NCBI GenBank assembly: GCA_029204225.1
Contig: CM055095.1
Coordinates: 44,689,446-44,753,445, forward strand
Direction of reading: 5' to 3'
Source: Diphasiastrum complanatum
Taxonomy: Eukaryota > Streptophyta > Lycopodiopsida > Lycopodiales > Lycopodiaceae
Length of the DNA stretch: 64,000 bases
How positions within the stretch are numbered: position 1 is the stretch's first letter; every line of letters begins with the position of its first letter. Below, piece after piece: positions 9,900-22,427 of the stretch. The translations under genes and the position numbers were made by a program. The notes beneath the pieces are model-generated. The model searched no databases. It was not told where the DNA came from and saw only the letters and a program-made list of their open reading frames with translations.

Positions 9900-12484
9900 A
9901 TGAGCCTCGATGATGATATGCCATCTCCAAGAGGACGCCGTGTCCAGAGCAGGATCACAGAAAAGCGGGCAACTAGACGGAATCGCCCTTATAAGAGTGA
10001 GCGCAGTAGGAACGGTTCCTCCCGAGGTTTTTCAAGGTGATAAATTTGTTAATTTCATTGTTTTTTGAGTTATATAAATGTAGCTGTAGCATTCAAATTT
10101 TAGTTGGTTTTGGAGATGTATAAGCTATTCATGAGTCACAGATGGCAATTCCATATTTATGTGTATTTTTATGTGAATTTCTTGGAATATTTCTTTGTAT
10201 TTTGGAAGATTCGGGGACATTAAATGGGAGGCTTTGGGTTTTGGTCGATTTAATTGATTGAGTATGTTTTTTGTTGGTAACTGTACTTCAATCAAAGGCT
10301 AATTTTTACTCGGAGCCAGGTAATGCAGCATGTAGATGTTGAAAAGGTTTTGGATGATACATTCGCTTCGTTTTTATCAGCTTTATGGAGAAAAACAGTA
10401 TGAAATCAAGAAAAAAATTTGTATTGTTTTCAAAACTTGATGTCATGCCAGAGGTTATTGTTTGTTTCTGACACATTAATGCACATCTTCTTTGGTCACT
10501 GCCTTGCATATTTCCATGGTGTTCTTTTATTATTGGAAAATGTGTTCAAAGGATCAAAGCAGGATAGGATGTTTACTGGTATAAACTGTTTATTTTTCTC
10601 TTAAGCCTGTCGTCCTCCATTTCTGCATGCCAACTATGATGGATTGCTGTTCGCCTTTGATCAAATTATTAGCCTGTCTTGTTGTCTTTGGTTTTTGCCA
10701 ACTTGCTTGCTTGTCTATGAATCGTGTCTTGTTTACAGATCAAGTGAACTGTGTAACAATTGCAAGAGGCCGGGACATTTTTCTCGAGACTGCCCTTATG
10801 AAGCTGTTTGCAACAACTGTGGGGTATCTGGGTAAGCCTAATCTCAATTTTGTAGTGAAGCAAAGTTGTCTCTAGTTAGGAAATTCAAGTCTCAAGTATA
10901 ACTAGTTTTTTGGATGGCGATACTTTTGGCTTCCTTGCAGCCTATTTATGCTCTTTTTGCATGTCCCTTTTCTCTACAGCTCCTCTGTGGTGGTCGTCTC
11001 TGTTTTGGATGTTGAATTTTCTTCGTGTTATTTCTCCTTCGTGGTCTATCTTTATCATCTTCTATCGCTTGTCAGGTTCTTACAGATTTTTTGTTAATTT
11101 TCCGGGTCATTTTTTCAAGCACATGTCTTTCATTTGGAATTCAGTAGGAGCTTTACATTTTTTAACATATTGATTGGAAGTCTATTGCCCATATACAATT
11201 TTGTTTGCCTGTCCATGCTGTAAACAAGGCTGAAATCTTTTCCAAGGGCAAGAACAGCTGCATGTCCATGCTTCTCTTTCATGGTACCTTGCTCTTTTTT
11301 TGTGAGGAAGGCTATAGGTTGCACTCCAATTTTCCTGTTGAGACTGGCGTATTTCAGCCTTCCCTTAATCCTCCAGCCCATGATCGACATGCCTTTATTT
11401 CGTTTGTATGTCTGATTAGTCTCTTAAAAAAGGTCTCTGATGAGTTTTTGAAGATTTTTTAGATCTTGGGGGAGTGACCTAAATTGGATGGATGTTGCCA
11501 ATATCTTCTCTCTGCTTGTCTTTATGTTTTTTTTTCTCTCTTCAGCATCTTCTTTGCATAGTTCATTGCATGATTACCTTTTCTTCTAGGAATCTAGGCT
11601 TCAATCAGGACTTGTTCCATCTTTTAACATTTACTTCTTGTTGATTTCGGCTATTATTATACTTTGATGAATCTCAACTTAAACTATTTGAATCTTGCCA
11701 CATTGATGTGAAGATCTGATCTTTTTCCACTCCTATTGTCAACTAAGGATACATTGTTGGATGCTAAGGAGTGTATGCGAGATATATAATGTGTTCTCTT
11801 CACCATTTTTCTCTCCACATTGTTTTGATTTTCTTGTTAGTGAACAGGTCTTTCTCATAGAGTGACTTTTATAGTAAGAATGCCATGCTCTTAGGACCTT
11901 CCAGAATTTGAACGTTTTTTACACGTGCTTTTATGTGACTTTTTGTATGATATTTTGCCAGGCACATCGCAATAGAGTGCCCGTCAGAGCCTCTTTGTCG
12001 CAATTGTCGTAAGCCAGGTCATATTGCAAGTGAATGCCGAAATGAAGCTGTTTGCAACATTTGTGGAAAACCTGGTCACATTGCAAAAGGGTGCACTTCA
12101 AAGGACACTGCTGGCCTGCCAAAGTCGCAGCTGTGTAAGAATTGCTACAGACCAGGCCATGTGTCTGCTGATTGCCCAAATGAGAAAGCATGCAACAATT
12201 GCCGTGAATCAGGTCACTTGGCCCGTGACTGTCGCAATAGCCCTGTTTGCAATGGCTGTGGAATGGCAGGTCATATTGCACGGGAGTGTCCTCGACTTGC
12301 CATAGCTCCAAGACCCATTGTTCCATTGCCAGAATTGTGCCATATCTGCAATCAACCTGGTCACAGAAGTAGGGATTGTTTGCTAGTTATTTTATGCAAT
12401 ATCTGTGGTGGTCGTGGTCACATGGCTTTTGAATGTCCTTCAGATCCTATGTTGGTACGACTTGGGATGCTGAATCGATATTAA
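9900..12484 (+). CDS. CCHC zinc-knuckle protein with nine knuckles (GIS2/CNBP-like)
   Basis: The coding exons are 9900-10036, 10739-10831 and 11962-12484, giving 250 residues. Both introns have GT-AG ends, and the phases join cleanly (AG|A and GG|G). The first 46 residues are basic and Arg/Ser-rich (PSPRGRRVQSR), followed by nine CX2CX4HX4C knuckles at about 51-64, 70-83, 89-102, 108-121, 135-148, 154-167, 173-186, 203-216 and 222-235. The first is CNNCKRPGHFSRDC and the last CNICGGRGHMAFEC. This is the architecture of the conserved plant zinc-knuckle family related to cellular nucleic acid-binding proteins; members bind single-stranded nucleic acid, but the targets here are not evident. The start is the first ATG in frame with the basic head. 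A non-coding 5' exon may exist, but I cannot place it securely. The gene appears intact. Confidence 0.93.
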
Positions 12485-13060
12485 AAGTATCTGTTATACG
12501 TTGAAGTACATTTTGACGGTGTCTGAGTTACCATTACAGCACTAGCTAATGTGGACATGTAGCGTAGTTTTAGCCTGTGTAAGTTCAGTTGGACAAAATT
12601 CTGTTTTTTTCAGACAGCTTGCTTTCAATGACAAATCTATGCTTTGTGTTTGATTTTGTAACACGATGCCACAATGCCAGAGTATTTGTTTTGTACTGGA
12701 CATGGGTATTGAGTGTGGGAATCTTTAATTTGAATTCTTGTGCGTCGTATTCACTTCAGCGAAATTGATCTCCAGATCTTGAGGGGTGAGGAAAGTTGCT
12801 CTCAAGCAATGGCCACAGTTTCCATGGACATTAATCCTAAAATTTCCTAATCGGTGCATTTTTGTCTTTAATGCCTGCAGCATCAGACAAAATAACAACA
12901 TTCAGATTCACCCAATAAAACATCGTGAGATGCGTATATAATACCAAAGAAATTTAGTAGATGAAAATAAAAAAAAGTGGCTTGAGAGTAGAGACTTGCC
13001 TAACAGTAATGCGAAGTGCTCAGTTTTTCTTTCCATTCTGACCATGGGAGGCAGAGTAAA
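12485..13060. other. 3' flank of the CCHC gene
   Basis: Probable 3' untranslated sequence follows the TAA stop, then spacer. No further gene is seen before the Copia fragment at 13062. Confidence 0.4.
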
Positions 13061-13061
13061 A

Positions 13062-13650
13062 TAACTATAGGAAGCTAGTTTGTTCACTCATGTATATCTA
13101 ACCATCTCAAGACCTGATCTTAGCTATTGTGTTGGTAGATTAAGTCAATTTATGCATGATCTTAGTGCGGAGCATTGAAAGCTAGGCAAGAGAGTATTGA
13201 GGTACATCTTGGGTTCTATAGATTTTGGCATTGTTTATGGAAGATTATCACTATCTTGTATGGATTTTCAGATTTAGACTTTTTTGGAGATCAAATGGAT
13301 AGGAAATCCATAAGTTCAAATGCTATTTTCATAGGTGATAAAGTTATTTCTTAGATGTCGAAGAAACAAGCAACAACTCATTGTCATCTAGTGAGGTTGA
13401 GTACAAAGCTCTTACATTTTGTATGAAAGAGATGCTACGGATCAAAATGATGGTCATGGATTTTCACTTGCTGGATTTTTCAGAGAGTCCAATCATATTT
13501 TTTGATAACCTTTCAACCCAAATATTGGCAAGCAATCCTATTTTTCATGCAAGGAGCAAGCATATTGAAGTGGCTTATCATTTTGTGAGAGAACAAGTCA
13601 TGGCAAAGGACGTGGAGCTTCAACATCCCATGTCTCTTTCTGAGTGCTAG
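13062..13650 (+). pseudogene. Copia RT end and RNase H fragment
   Basis: The reading starts in the RT connection region (KLVCSLM, then RPDLSYCVGRLSQFMHD across frameshifts) and continues into RNase H. Clear pieces are SSSEVEYKALTFCMKEML, ASNPIFHARSKHIEVAYHF and DVELQHPMS, followed by a stop. The family matches Copia A, and it covers roughly the part that Copia A lacks. Several frameshifts and stops are present. Confidence 0.8.
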
Positions 13651-14359
13651 GATCTTGTCCTATCGATTATTTTACATTGATCTAATTCGGATTCTACTTT
13701 GTGTTCTAAATCTGTAATTCTGCTAATAGAGAGCATATTTGTAGAAAGAATTGGTACATCAAAGACACTTGAAAATAGTTTGGATTGATCATTTGCAAAG
13801 CTTAATCTTGCTGTACCTTCACCTTTGATGGCTTGTGTGCTATTGTCGTCCAGGTGAATATACTTCTTGGTACTGTAAGGTGCATAGAATGCATCTTGAT
13901 CCTCTTCTTGATTCGGTTGAGGTGCCTCTGCAGTTACATTTGCCATCTGATTCCCTTTTTTGTTCTTGGCTTGTAGTATATGAAAACCTTAAATCTTACA
14001 AAACAGCTTCTTCTTTTTCAGCGGATTCGACTACTCTTGATGTTGTGTCGGCTTTTGAATCGACTTCGATTGTTTTGGGTCTTTTGTCTTTTGCTTATTC
14101 GAGCTTCTATTGGTGTATAAGATGTGAGAGTTTACTGTTGAGAAACTGGAGGGTTAGTTGCTTTTGGTGTCTTCTGGCAGCAACATCGTGATGACTCGTG
14201 ATAGAGTCAACTTTGGGTGTGTTGTGATGATCATCACCCAGTTGTTGTATGAGCTTGGCAAGCTTGATAGCAGTGTCATTACTGTGTCTTGATCATCTAT
14301 GACTGATCCGACAACAATCATTTGTTGCAACAAATTCTTGAAGTGATTGATGTGATTAT
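13651..14359 (-). pseudogene. Copia gag-protease fragment
   Basis: On the minus strand, from about 14359 down, one reading gives gag-like LLSSLPSSYNNWVM. It then reaches a protease region with THL-type blocks (IHLDDNSTQAIKGEGTARL, VPILSTNMLSISRITD). The latter matches the Copia protease-to-pre-integrase stretch. Stops and a frameshift lie near 13960-14180. The fragment is interrupted on its gag side by an LTR beginning at 14360. Confidence 0.7.
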
Positions 14360-15325
14360 TGTCGAAGAATAGAATATAAGAATCCAGAATAGATGGATGA
14401 ATAGGTTTAATAATTGAATCGAAACAATCCTGCTACTGCGCGAAGGTAGTGGTCGACTAATTTCTTCGGTGCGTGCACTACTATAATAGTAGGCGAATAC
14501 AAAATAAAGCTTAATTACATTTATGCGGAAGTGGAAGAGCAGATAGTCAGACAAATCAATTAGAGAGTAAAAAAAACATGAAACATTGACAAAAATATGA
14601 ACGCAAAACCAATAGTAATTTATTCAGATTGAATGTATAGAAATACAAGTTAGATGTTGTTGGTGAGCACAAATCAATAGCGGATGAAACTGCGTGCTCA
14701 CAAAGCTAACAACGATATGTAATAGCTATGATCTTATTTTGACAATCAGTCTGAAAGAAAGAAACGATGTTTGAAGGCATCTACTATGTCTGTCTCTAAT
14801 AAGCTGTCACCTTGGCGTCTATGAGCGCTCGAGTGCATATAGAATTAGCCTATAATGCCTGGTTATAGTCAGTATTAGCATTATTAATTGATTATAATGA
14901 TCAACTATATACAATTTACAGTTGTGCAGATGTATGGACAAGAAGATGGCATGGAGCCGTTGCGTCGTCTGTAGTAGACCGTGGCTGCTACTGTCATTGT
15001 CCAAGTAGTTGAACATTATAGGAAGTGGTGTGAGAGGGCTTTGCTTGTTCGGAGTCGAGCATGTTGCTACCGACAATCAATTAAGTCGAGATAGTCATTT
15101 GACGGTCCTTGATGATAGTCGGTCGACTCGACAAGTTAGGCTTTTCCGATAAGTCGACCAACTCCGAAAAGACGGGTAACTTCGACATGTCAGACTGCCA
15201 CTCTCTTGCCTGTCTTTGATAATAGAGTATTTCTACAAACTGTGTGACAATGCGTGTAAAACTGTAGCAATATTAATGAAACTAGATTAACATGGGATTT
15301 AGGAAGTAGAGGTATAAATCCAACA
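14360..15325 (-). mobile_element. Copia LTR inserted into the neighbouring gag
   Basis: The block is bounded by TGTCGAAG at 14360 and TCCAACA at 15325. On the minus strand, TTAAGGGGGG (complement of 15326-15335) is the polypurine tract that precedes it. It is therefore the 3' LTR of the minus-strand element at 15326-16235. It shares internal sequence (GAGCACAAATCAATAGCG near 14672) with the LTR at 32874-33586, so the two are one family. The 966-bp length rests on the outer boundary, which is less certain. Confidence 0.65.
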
Positions 15326-16235
15326 ACCCCCCTTAATCTGGATCCATGAATGTCTTGATCTTTAGACTAAGCAATGCACAAAATTTGTTGTGTGCATTAA
15401 TGCTCAAAGCCTTGATAAACACATTTGCGATCATGTTTTACATCCGACAATATGTTAAGCTTACCTCTCTCTCGAGAATCTTATTCCTTAAATAGTGATA
15501 TCGAATCTCAATGTGCTTACTCCTAGAGTGAAATTTAGGGTTGGTCGATAAGACAATGGCACTTTGATTATCAGAAAACATAATTGTAGGAGTGTACTGA
15601 TTCAAACTAATATTTGACAGTAAATTTTTCAACCAAATGAAAGAGCAATAGAGGTCTTCTTACGACTGTTCCAGGAGAAAAGACCACTATTGCAAAAGAA
15701 TGTAAATCCAGATGTGGATTTACGAGTATCTACATCTCCTCCCTAGCTCGCATCTGAATATCCACTTAGCTGATGAAGATTATCGTTGTCGACTTCTCTA
15801 GTATAGCAGATGCACTGGTCCATTGTAGCTCGAATATATCTCATGAATTTGATAAGAGACTTCTAATGTATGATGTCAGGATTAGCCATGAATTGGCTTA
15901 GTAAGCTACTTACAAAAGCAATGTCAGGTTTTGTATAGACCATTGCATACATAAGAGAGCCGAGTATCGACTATTACAGATACTCTCTCATGCGCTCCTT
16001 TGTTTGAGGACATTGATCCTTCGACAGTCATAGGCCTGGATCCGTTGGTGAGTGAGCTTCTTTGCAATTAATCAGATTATATCCGATAAGAGTATTATGA
16101 AGATATCTTTGTTGAGTAATGTAAATCAGTCATCTCTCTCTGTCTCTGTGGATTTGAATTCCTAGACAGTAGTGAGCCTCACCCAGATCGGTCATGTTGA
16201 ATTCGGAAGACAACATCTATTTACCATCCTTCAGT
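15326..16235 (-). pseudogene. Copia RT/RNase H remnant of the same element
   Basis: The minus-strand reading from 16235 to 15440 shows SSEFNMTDLGEAHY, then PTDPGL, then RNase H pieces MFSDNQSAIVLSTNPKFHSR and SKHIEIRYHYLRNK. It ends near the polypurine tract at 15326. Many stops and shifts are present. Gag, protease, integrase and the 5' LTR are missing, so the copy is 5'-truncated. Confidence 0.75.
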
Positions 16236-16540
16236 CTACAACAAATCTTGCTAGAACAAATCATGCATGATAGAATCCTTGCTGTTTGTTGGTTCTGCTT
16301 TGTGAATAGGGCATGCATGCATGGAAATCTGTGTCTGGGAGAAAGTGTAGGTGAAGTGCATGTGAATGGAAAGATTTACCCTCTGCTGGGTTGTAAGGAA
16401 TCTAGTAGCAGCAAGATGGCTGTTGGGCGGCCGTGGTGATATGATCACACCTACTTCTTCTTTAGCTCAAACCTATTATGAACCTATATGTAAGAAAACC
16501 CTATTTGGGAAGCAGAAATCCATGCATTCAAGGATCCAGA
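16236..16540. other. No gene recognised
   Basis: An open frame overlaps here, but no domain was recognised. The stretch separates two retrotransposon remnants. Confidence 0.3.
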
Positions 16541-16570
16541 TTAAGGGGGGTGTTGATTTCTATCTTCTCC
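16541..16570 (+). other. Polypurine tract and LTR edge
   Basis: TTAAGGGGGG followed immediately by TGTTGATTTC has the form of a plus-strand polypurine tract and LTR start, like the tracts at 15326 and 33587 on the other strand. The far end of this LTR was not found, but it could extend to about 17000-17100. Confidence 0.45.
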
Positions 16571-17301
16571 ATCCCTTATCTCTGGCTGAAACTTCTTGTT
16601 ACAGTAGTAAACAAGCTTTGGTGGTTGTGGCGAGCTAGTGGAGACGAGGTGCGCCACTGTAAACTTGTTTTTTGGAGAAATGGGAGAGGCTGATCCGTCC
16701 TAATGGAGGCCATGATGCAGGAGTGTAACCAACAAGGGCAGTTGGTGGCCGAGTAGCGGATCTGGAGGCTATTGCGACTGTGGAGAGCTTTTGAGTATTT
16801 GGAAATCTCTATTAGGGCTTGTGGTCAAATGTCTTCCTTGGAAACCCTTTCATGATTAAGGTTGTGGCCTAAAAGTTGCATTTTATGCATGGGCTTTTTT
16901 TTTTGTTACCTAAGTAAACCTGTGTGGGGTTTAGGTAGGCTTTGGCTTGTTTTGCATATGAGGAGAGCCTTATGTATTTTTAGACACTGGCTACTCTTCC
17001 AGTAATTGTATGTAGAATGGCTAGACCTACTACTTAGTAACCATGAGTAAAACTTATATCGATTCAAGAAGACAATTTATAGGAATCTGACTAGATCGAT
17101 GAGGGAGTGAGTTTTTGATTCTCTAGGCCATACCCAAGAATGAGTGGGACAGTATAAATTTTGCTATCCTAACATGCTGTCTATGAATTTGGTTCATAGA
17201 TTTAGGATTGACAGTAACATATTCGTTCCTCATGGGTTACCTTTTCCAAGACAATACTCGGTTCAAGAAAATTTAATTTCTCGTGTTGGAAAGTTGCTTG
17301 A

Positions 17302-18376
17302 TTGTGGTTGTCATGTGAAATTAAGAAAGGTGATAAGGTCCTAGCTAATGGATCTAGATATGGTGGCATCTTCAAGTTAAATTCTTATGAACATGCAAAT
17401 TATTGTGAAATTGCTTTTATGTCTAAGGAGGAGTTATGGCAGAGGAGGTTGGGACATCCCGACTACAAATCTATGCTTTCTATGATCAAGAATGATAAGG
17501 CTATTGGCCTACCAAGATCACTTTCCAAAGATATCAAGCCATGTGAGGCTTGTGCTATTGCAAAATCACATAGAAAGCCATATCAAAGGTCTTCTATTAA
17601 GAGTCTTCATACTTTGGAATAAATTCACTCAGCTGTTCACTTTTCTTCCTAAAAAAGTATTGGTGGTGCTACTTGTTTTGTTATCTTCATTGATGATTTT
17701 ACAAGATATACTTGGTTGTACCTTCTTTCTTCAAAAGAAATGGTATTTGAACACTTCCTAGTTTTCAAAGCTTATGTTGAGAAGCAGTTTTCTTTCAAAG
17801 TTAAAGCTTTGAGATGTGATGGAGGAGGTGAGTACATCTCCAACAAGTTCTATGATTATTGTGAGGTTGAAGGGATTAAGAGAGAATTTTCTTGTGGTTA
17901 TTCCCCATCTCAAAATGGGTTGCCAAAAGAAAAAATCGATCTCTATGTGAATGTGCTAAAGCAATTCGAGTCGAAGCCTCTTTGCCTATTGAATATTGGG
18001 GAGAAGCAATTAATTGTGCAATATATTACCTCACAATACACTTGCAAGAAGATCATCATATGAAGTCTTATTCAAGAAGAAACCTAAGGTTGATCATCTT
18101 AGAGTTTTTGGATGTGCTTGCTTTGTTCATGTACTCTTAAAAACAAGGAAAAGAGATGATCCAAATTCAACCAAAGGGATCATGGTTGGATACTCATCCA
18201 ACAAGAAGGCATACAAAATTTATGTTCCTTCTATCTCAATTATAATTGAGAGTAGAGATGTTATTTTTCATGAGAATAAAAAATACATCTTTGATGAGGC
18301 CGAGATCAAAGATTCTCCTATCATCACCCTTGAAGACTATCATGGAGGGATGGGGCCGAGAATTAAGGAGGAGTAA
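17302..18376 (+). pseudogene. Copia pre-integrase and integrase, frameshifted
   Basis: The GAG-pre-integrase part reads ELWQRRLGHPDYKSML, and the zinc-binding part CEACAIAKSHRKPYQRS. The catalytic core shows FVIFIDDFTRYTWLYLL, LRCDGGGEYISNKF and GIKREFS. The block that should read QNGVAERKN is altered to QNGLPKEK. The C-terminal part is VDHLRVFGCACFVHV and KGIMVGYSSNKKAYKIY. At least three frameshifts (near 17620, 17715 and 18010) break the frame. Confidence 0.82.
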
Positions 18377-18457
18377 CCTCGAGTCTTCTCACCAAGGAGA
18401 TCACAAAGGAAAAGATCCGAGCCTAAGAGGCTCTCATATGGAGATAAAGGCAAACAA

Positions 18458-19654
18458 GTGGAACTCAACTCCACTAATTATGCATATTTTGTTTTGACAC
18501 ATGAAGAGCCAAAGGATGTACATGAAGCACTCAACTCAAGAGAATGGTTTCTAGCCATGAAGGAGGCGTATGATGCATTGATTACCAACAAGACATGGGA
18601 GCTTGTGGATCTTCCATCCAACAAGCACACTATTGGTTGCAAATGGGTTTTTCGAGTCAAATATAATCAAGATGGCACAATCAACAAATACAAGGCAAGA
18701 CTTTGTGCAAAGGGCTTTGCCCAGGTTTATGGACTTGATTATGAGGAGACTTTTGCTCATGTTGCAAAGATGGTATCAATAAGAATCATCATATCTATTG
18801 CTTGTTTTTTCAAATGGCAAGTTTTTCAACTAGATGTCTCAAATGCTTTCATATCTAGAAGAAGAGATTTATATGGAACAACTTCCTGGGTTTATCCAAG
18901 ACAAGACCAAAGTTTGCTTGCTCTTCAAAAGTCTCTATGGACTAAAGCAAGCACCAAGATCATGGTATTCTCGACTTAACACTTTCCTTATCTCACTAGG
19001 ATTCAATCTTAGCAACTTTGATCCTTCCTTGTATATCAAGTTCTATGCTAGTGATATTGTCATTCTTCTAATTTATGTTGATGATATTATCCTAAGTGGG
19101 AGTTGTATCAATTTAGTTGAGGAAACTAAAATTGCACTTGGAGGAGAATTCAAGATGCAACATCTTGATTAGAATTAAAGATTGACTTCCATAATGAAAA
19201 AGCTTTTATTTGTCAATCTAAGTATGCTCTTTCAATGTTGAAAAAGTTTAATATGCTAGATTGGAAGAGTATTGATACTCCTATGGAGCGAATTGTAAAA
19301 GACCCTAATAAAGGTGATGAAAGATCCTTTGAGGACATCACTCTTTTTAGGAGTCTTATAGGCTCCTTAATTTGGCTTACCATAACTAGGCCTGATTTAA
19401 GTTTTAGTGTCCATAAGTTGAGCCAAGCTATGCAAAAACCTATTATTCATCATTGGAAAATGGCCAAAAGGGTACTTAGGTACATATCTTCAACCTGTGA
19501 TTATGGTTTGTTATACAAAAGTGAAGATCTTTCTATTGTTGGCTATTATGACTCGGATTTTGCTAGTGATAAAGTAGATCGAAAATCTACAAGTGCATAT
19601 CTCATATACCTTGGAGGAAACTTAATATCTTGGCTTTCTTCATTTTTAAGTTAA
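18458..19654 (+). pseudogene. Copia RT and N-terminal RNase H, frameshifted
   Basis: RT begins with NSREWFLAMKEAYDALI and continues through IGCKWVFRVKYNQDGT and YKARLCAKGFAQ. A shift lies near 18850. The second frame carries QAPRSWYSRLNTFLI and the catalytic LLIYVDDIILSG. After a short gap near 19175 the connection domain (SLIGSLIWLTITRPDLS) and early RNase H (YYDSDFASDKVDRKSTS) follow. RNase H stops after LISWLS. YVDD is intact, but the coding frame is not. Confidence 0.85.
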
Positions 19655-22427
19655 CCCATAAATCTTCCACTGAAAGATCCGTTAACTTTGCAAGTATCAG
19701 TCTCAACAATAATTGATCATATGCCTATGTTCACCGACTAGGTTAAGTGCACCAATAACTCTAGTAACTAAGAATACATAGTAGATTCGTACAAGATTAA
19801 TTGTGCACATGTGAATAGTCTCACTATGACCAAGTACATAAACACATTGTTATCTAGTAGATTCCTCCAGAATCCACATATGTTACTCACATATTTCACC
19901 GAGAATCTTGTAACTCAACTACTAAAATTTTTCTATTTCTCATGAGTAAATAACATATCCGGAAAATCTCCGAGATGAATAACATTCACTCTCAGCAGCT
20001 TTCCAATCCAACTTACCTCTAGTTACATAATTTCTTCCACTCAATCAACCGCTCTCTGATCCTAGTACTCACACTAAGATTAGGTTGAAGATCCAAGACA
20101 TAACTCTCAAACTTAACTTCTGATCAAACTTACTCCTATTCCAATATAAATGGAATTAGCAACCTTTGACCTTTCATTGTACTACTTATAGATGATGATT
20201 TCAAATTTCAAACATGTTTCAGATCCATATTGTCCACGCAATCCCTAGAGAATTTCTCTTATTCGAAATGTTTTAATTAGGTATCTTACTTTGAATCTAT
20301 TTGAAATCACTTTCAGAAAAATCTCATTTCTATACCACAGCTGGTTCTCTTCCAAAAACTACGCATCCCACATATTCCCAAATAGAATTTTATTCCATCA
20401 CTTCACCCTTCCTTTTACAGAAATTATCAATTTCAATGAAAGTTAACTGAAAAAATGATATATGAAAATATCAAAATCCATGAAAAGTGATTGCCTTTTT
20501 TTGAGCTTGTAAGTGTAAGCTACACCAAAACAAAAAAGTGATAAGAATCTCAACAATTAACATAAATTTTTTTAAGATATTTACATTCATCAAAATCTAT
20601 CAAAATGACAAACGGTGCGACAATAGCTTGTGTTTGATCCCTAAACTTAATTTTCAAATTCTATACATATGTAGATCAATGGGTTTATGATTTTCCATGG
20701 GTCTATCATTAGTTTCAAGGTCATGACTGCTAGCCCGTCACATTGATTGATATCCAATATTATTGTTGTATTTCTTATTTGTTTGGCTTCATGAATTTGA
20801 TTTCTTTTTTTAAAAGTCTGCGTAAACTTTAAAAGAAAATTTAATAATATCCTTTTTTTTTTAAATTCTATCAAAATTGGGATACTCCTAGGTCTTGTAG
20901 TAGTAGTTAGGGTGACTCTTAGGATTCTCCTTTTCTACTATGGTGTCCTTGACCCAGAACAAATTTTGAATTACGAACAGAAAATAAAGGGTCTTTCCTT
21001 TGGGACAACAACTTGACAAGATACTTGACGCATTCTTTCAAACTCTGAAAAATAAAATTGAGAATGAAAGAGCATTAGAAATTTGTACTATGCTAAGCAC
21101 AACTTACAAAAATAGCAATAATGAAATAGAAATCATTTATGAAAGCAAAAGAGATATACTTATTTTAAATTTTTTGAATTTTGGATCATAAATGGATCTA
21201 CAATTGATCCTCAAGAGGTGTTGGATGCTAGTTACATTGATCTTCCATAAATCTAAAGATTAGATCTTGATCTACATCAAAAACATCGCAAGAACAACTA
21301 CGAATTTGATCAATTTAGTGGATGAGCGGCCTCACACATGTAAAAAGATGTCACTGTTTGGATAGTGGACAGAGAGTGAAGTACATTACCTATTGATAGT
21401 ATTCAATGCATAAAATCACAACACAAATGGTAGAAACAACATGGATTTGCCTCAAAATCAAGATCTCTCATCAAATTTGATATTCACAATGATGATCTAT
21501 ATATAGATCAAGTACATTTCAACCTGATATGCTAACTCAGCAGGCCTGGCACATGTGAGAAATGCCACATCACTTCAGATCCACCAATCAATGCTAGATA
21601 AGCACCCGCCTCTTTGATTCCTAGATTGATGCCATTGCCTCACCATGATTTTCCTTGATTTGAGGTAGTTTCCCCAACTTTTAGGAACTTACAAAATCAA
21701 CTCCTATGATCATCTACTAATGTTTTCCATATATGTACACACGTGAGAACGCCTCTCACACGTGTGCATACAAAAATGAGACTTTAAAAAAAAAAAACAA
21801 AGTACCTTGTACTCTGCAATAGAAAATGCATAATGCAATAGGTCAAATGCTCACAGAGAATACCTTCACTCTAATAACATAAAGCAAGCACACAAGTAAA
21901 CATAGCATGTTATCCTTTGGATGTCGTCCTTAAGTAACTTTTTTAACAAGGGCTTGTGTCCCATGACATACCTTAGATGAGCGTGTCGCAAGGGCATGGG
22001 CTACATGGGCTCATCACCATTGGGTGAAACATCCTACATGCATCAAACTTGACATGCACTGACTTTTTCAAAAATGATACAGTCAAACTAGTTATGACAC
22101 TCATTTCAACTGGAAAGTGAATCGAATTTAATCAAAATATTAATAGACATTTGTCTTATTTTTTCAAGTGATAAAGCTCTACAGTTCCCTTTTTTTTTTC
22201 AAATTAAAGTTCTTCGAGTTGTTTTCAATAGGTTTATTCAGACTTTCGAAAAAAAAACTCCTGATTTGAATGATTGGCAACTCTGATGCTAGTACAAACT
22301 ACATAGCTACAGAATGCTGGTAGCACCTAAGCCAAACAACCCACTTAAACATTACAACTAAGCGACCACTGACCAGAAACACACATGAACTAGACCATAC
22401 CAGATACAATCCAAGGCCCGAATAATT
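19655..22427. other. Gene-poor stretch
   Basis: No coding region with a recognisable domain was found on either strand over about 2.8 kb. The part at about 21190-21790 has the composition of a minus-oriented Copia LTR (TATA-like CTATATATAGATC, ACACGTG motifs), but I could not define its ends. Nothing RNA-like is evident. Confidence 0.35.

Larger units (their letters stand above)
17144..19654 (+). mobile_element. Copia element D, protease-integrase-RT, both ends missing
   Basis: Plus-strand Copia order is seen from the end of protease to early RNase H. It starts abruptly at about 17150 and stops at about 19650, where the sequence becomes unrelated. No LTRs are attached. Integrase, RT and RNase H are present as frameshifted pieces. 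Confidence 0.85.
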
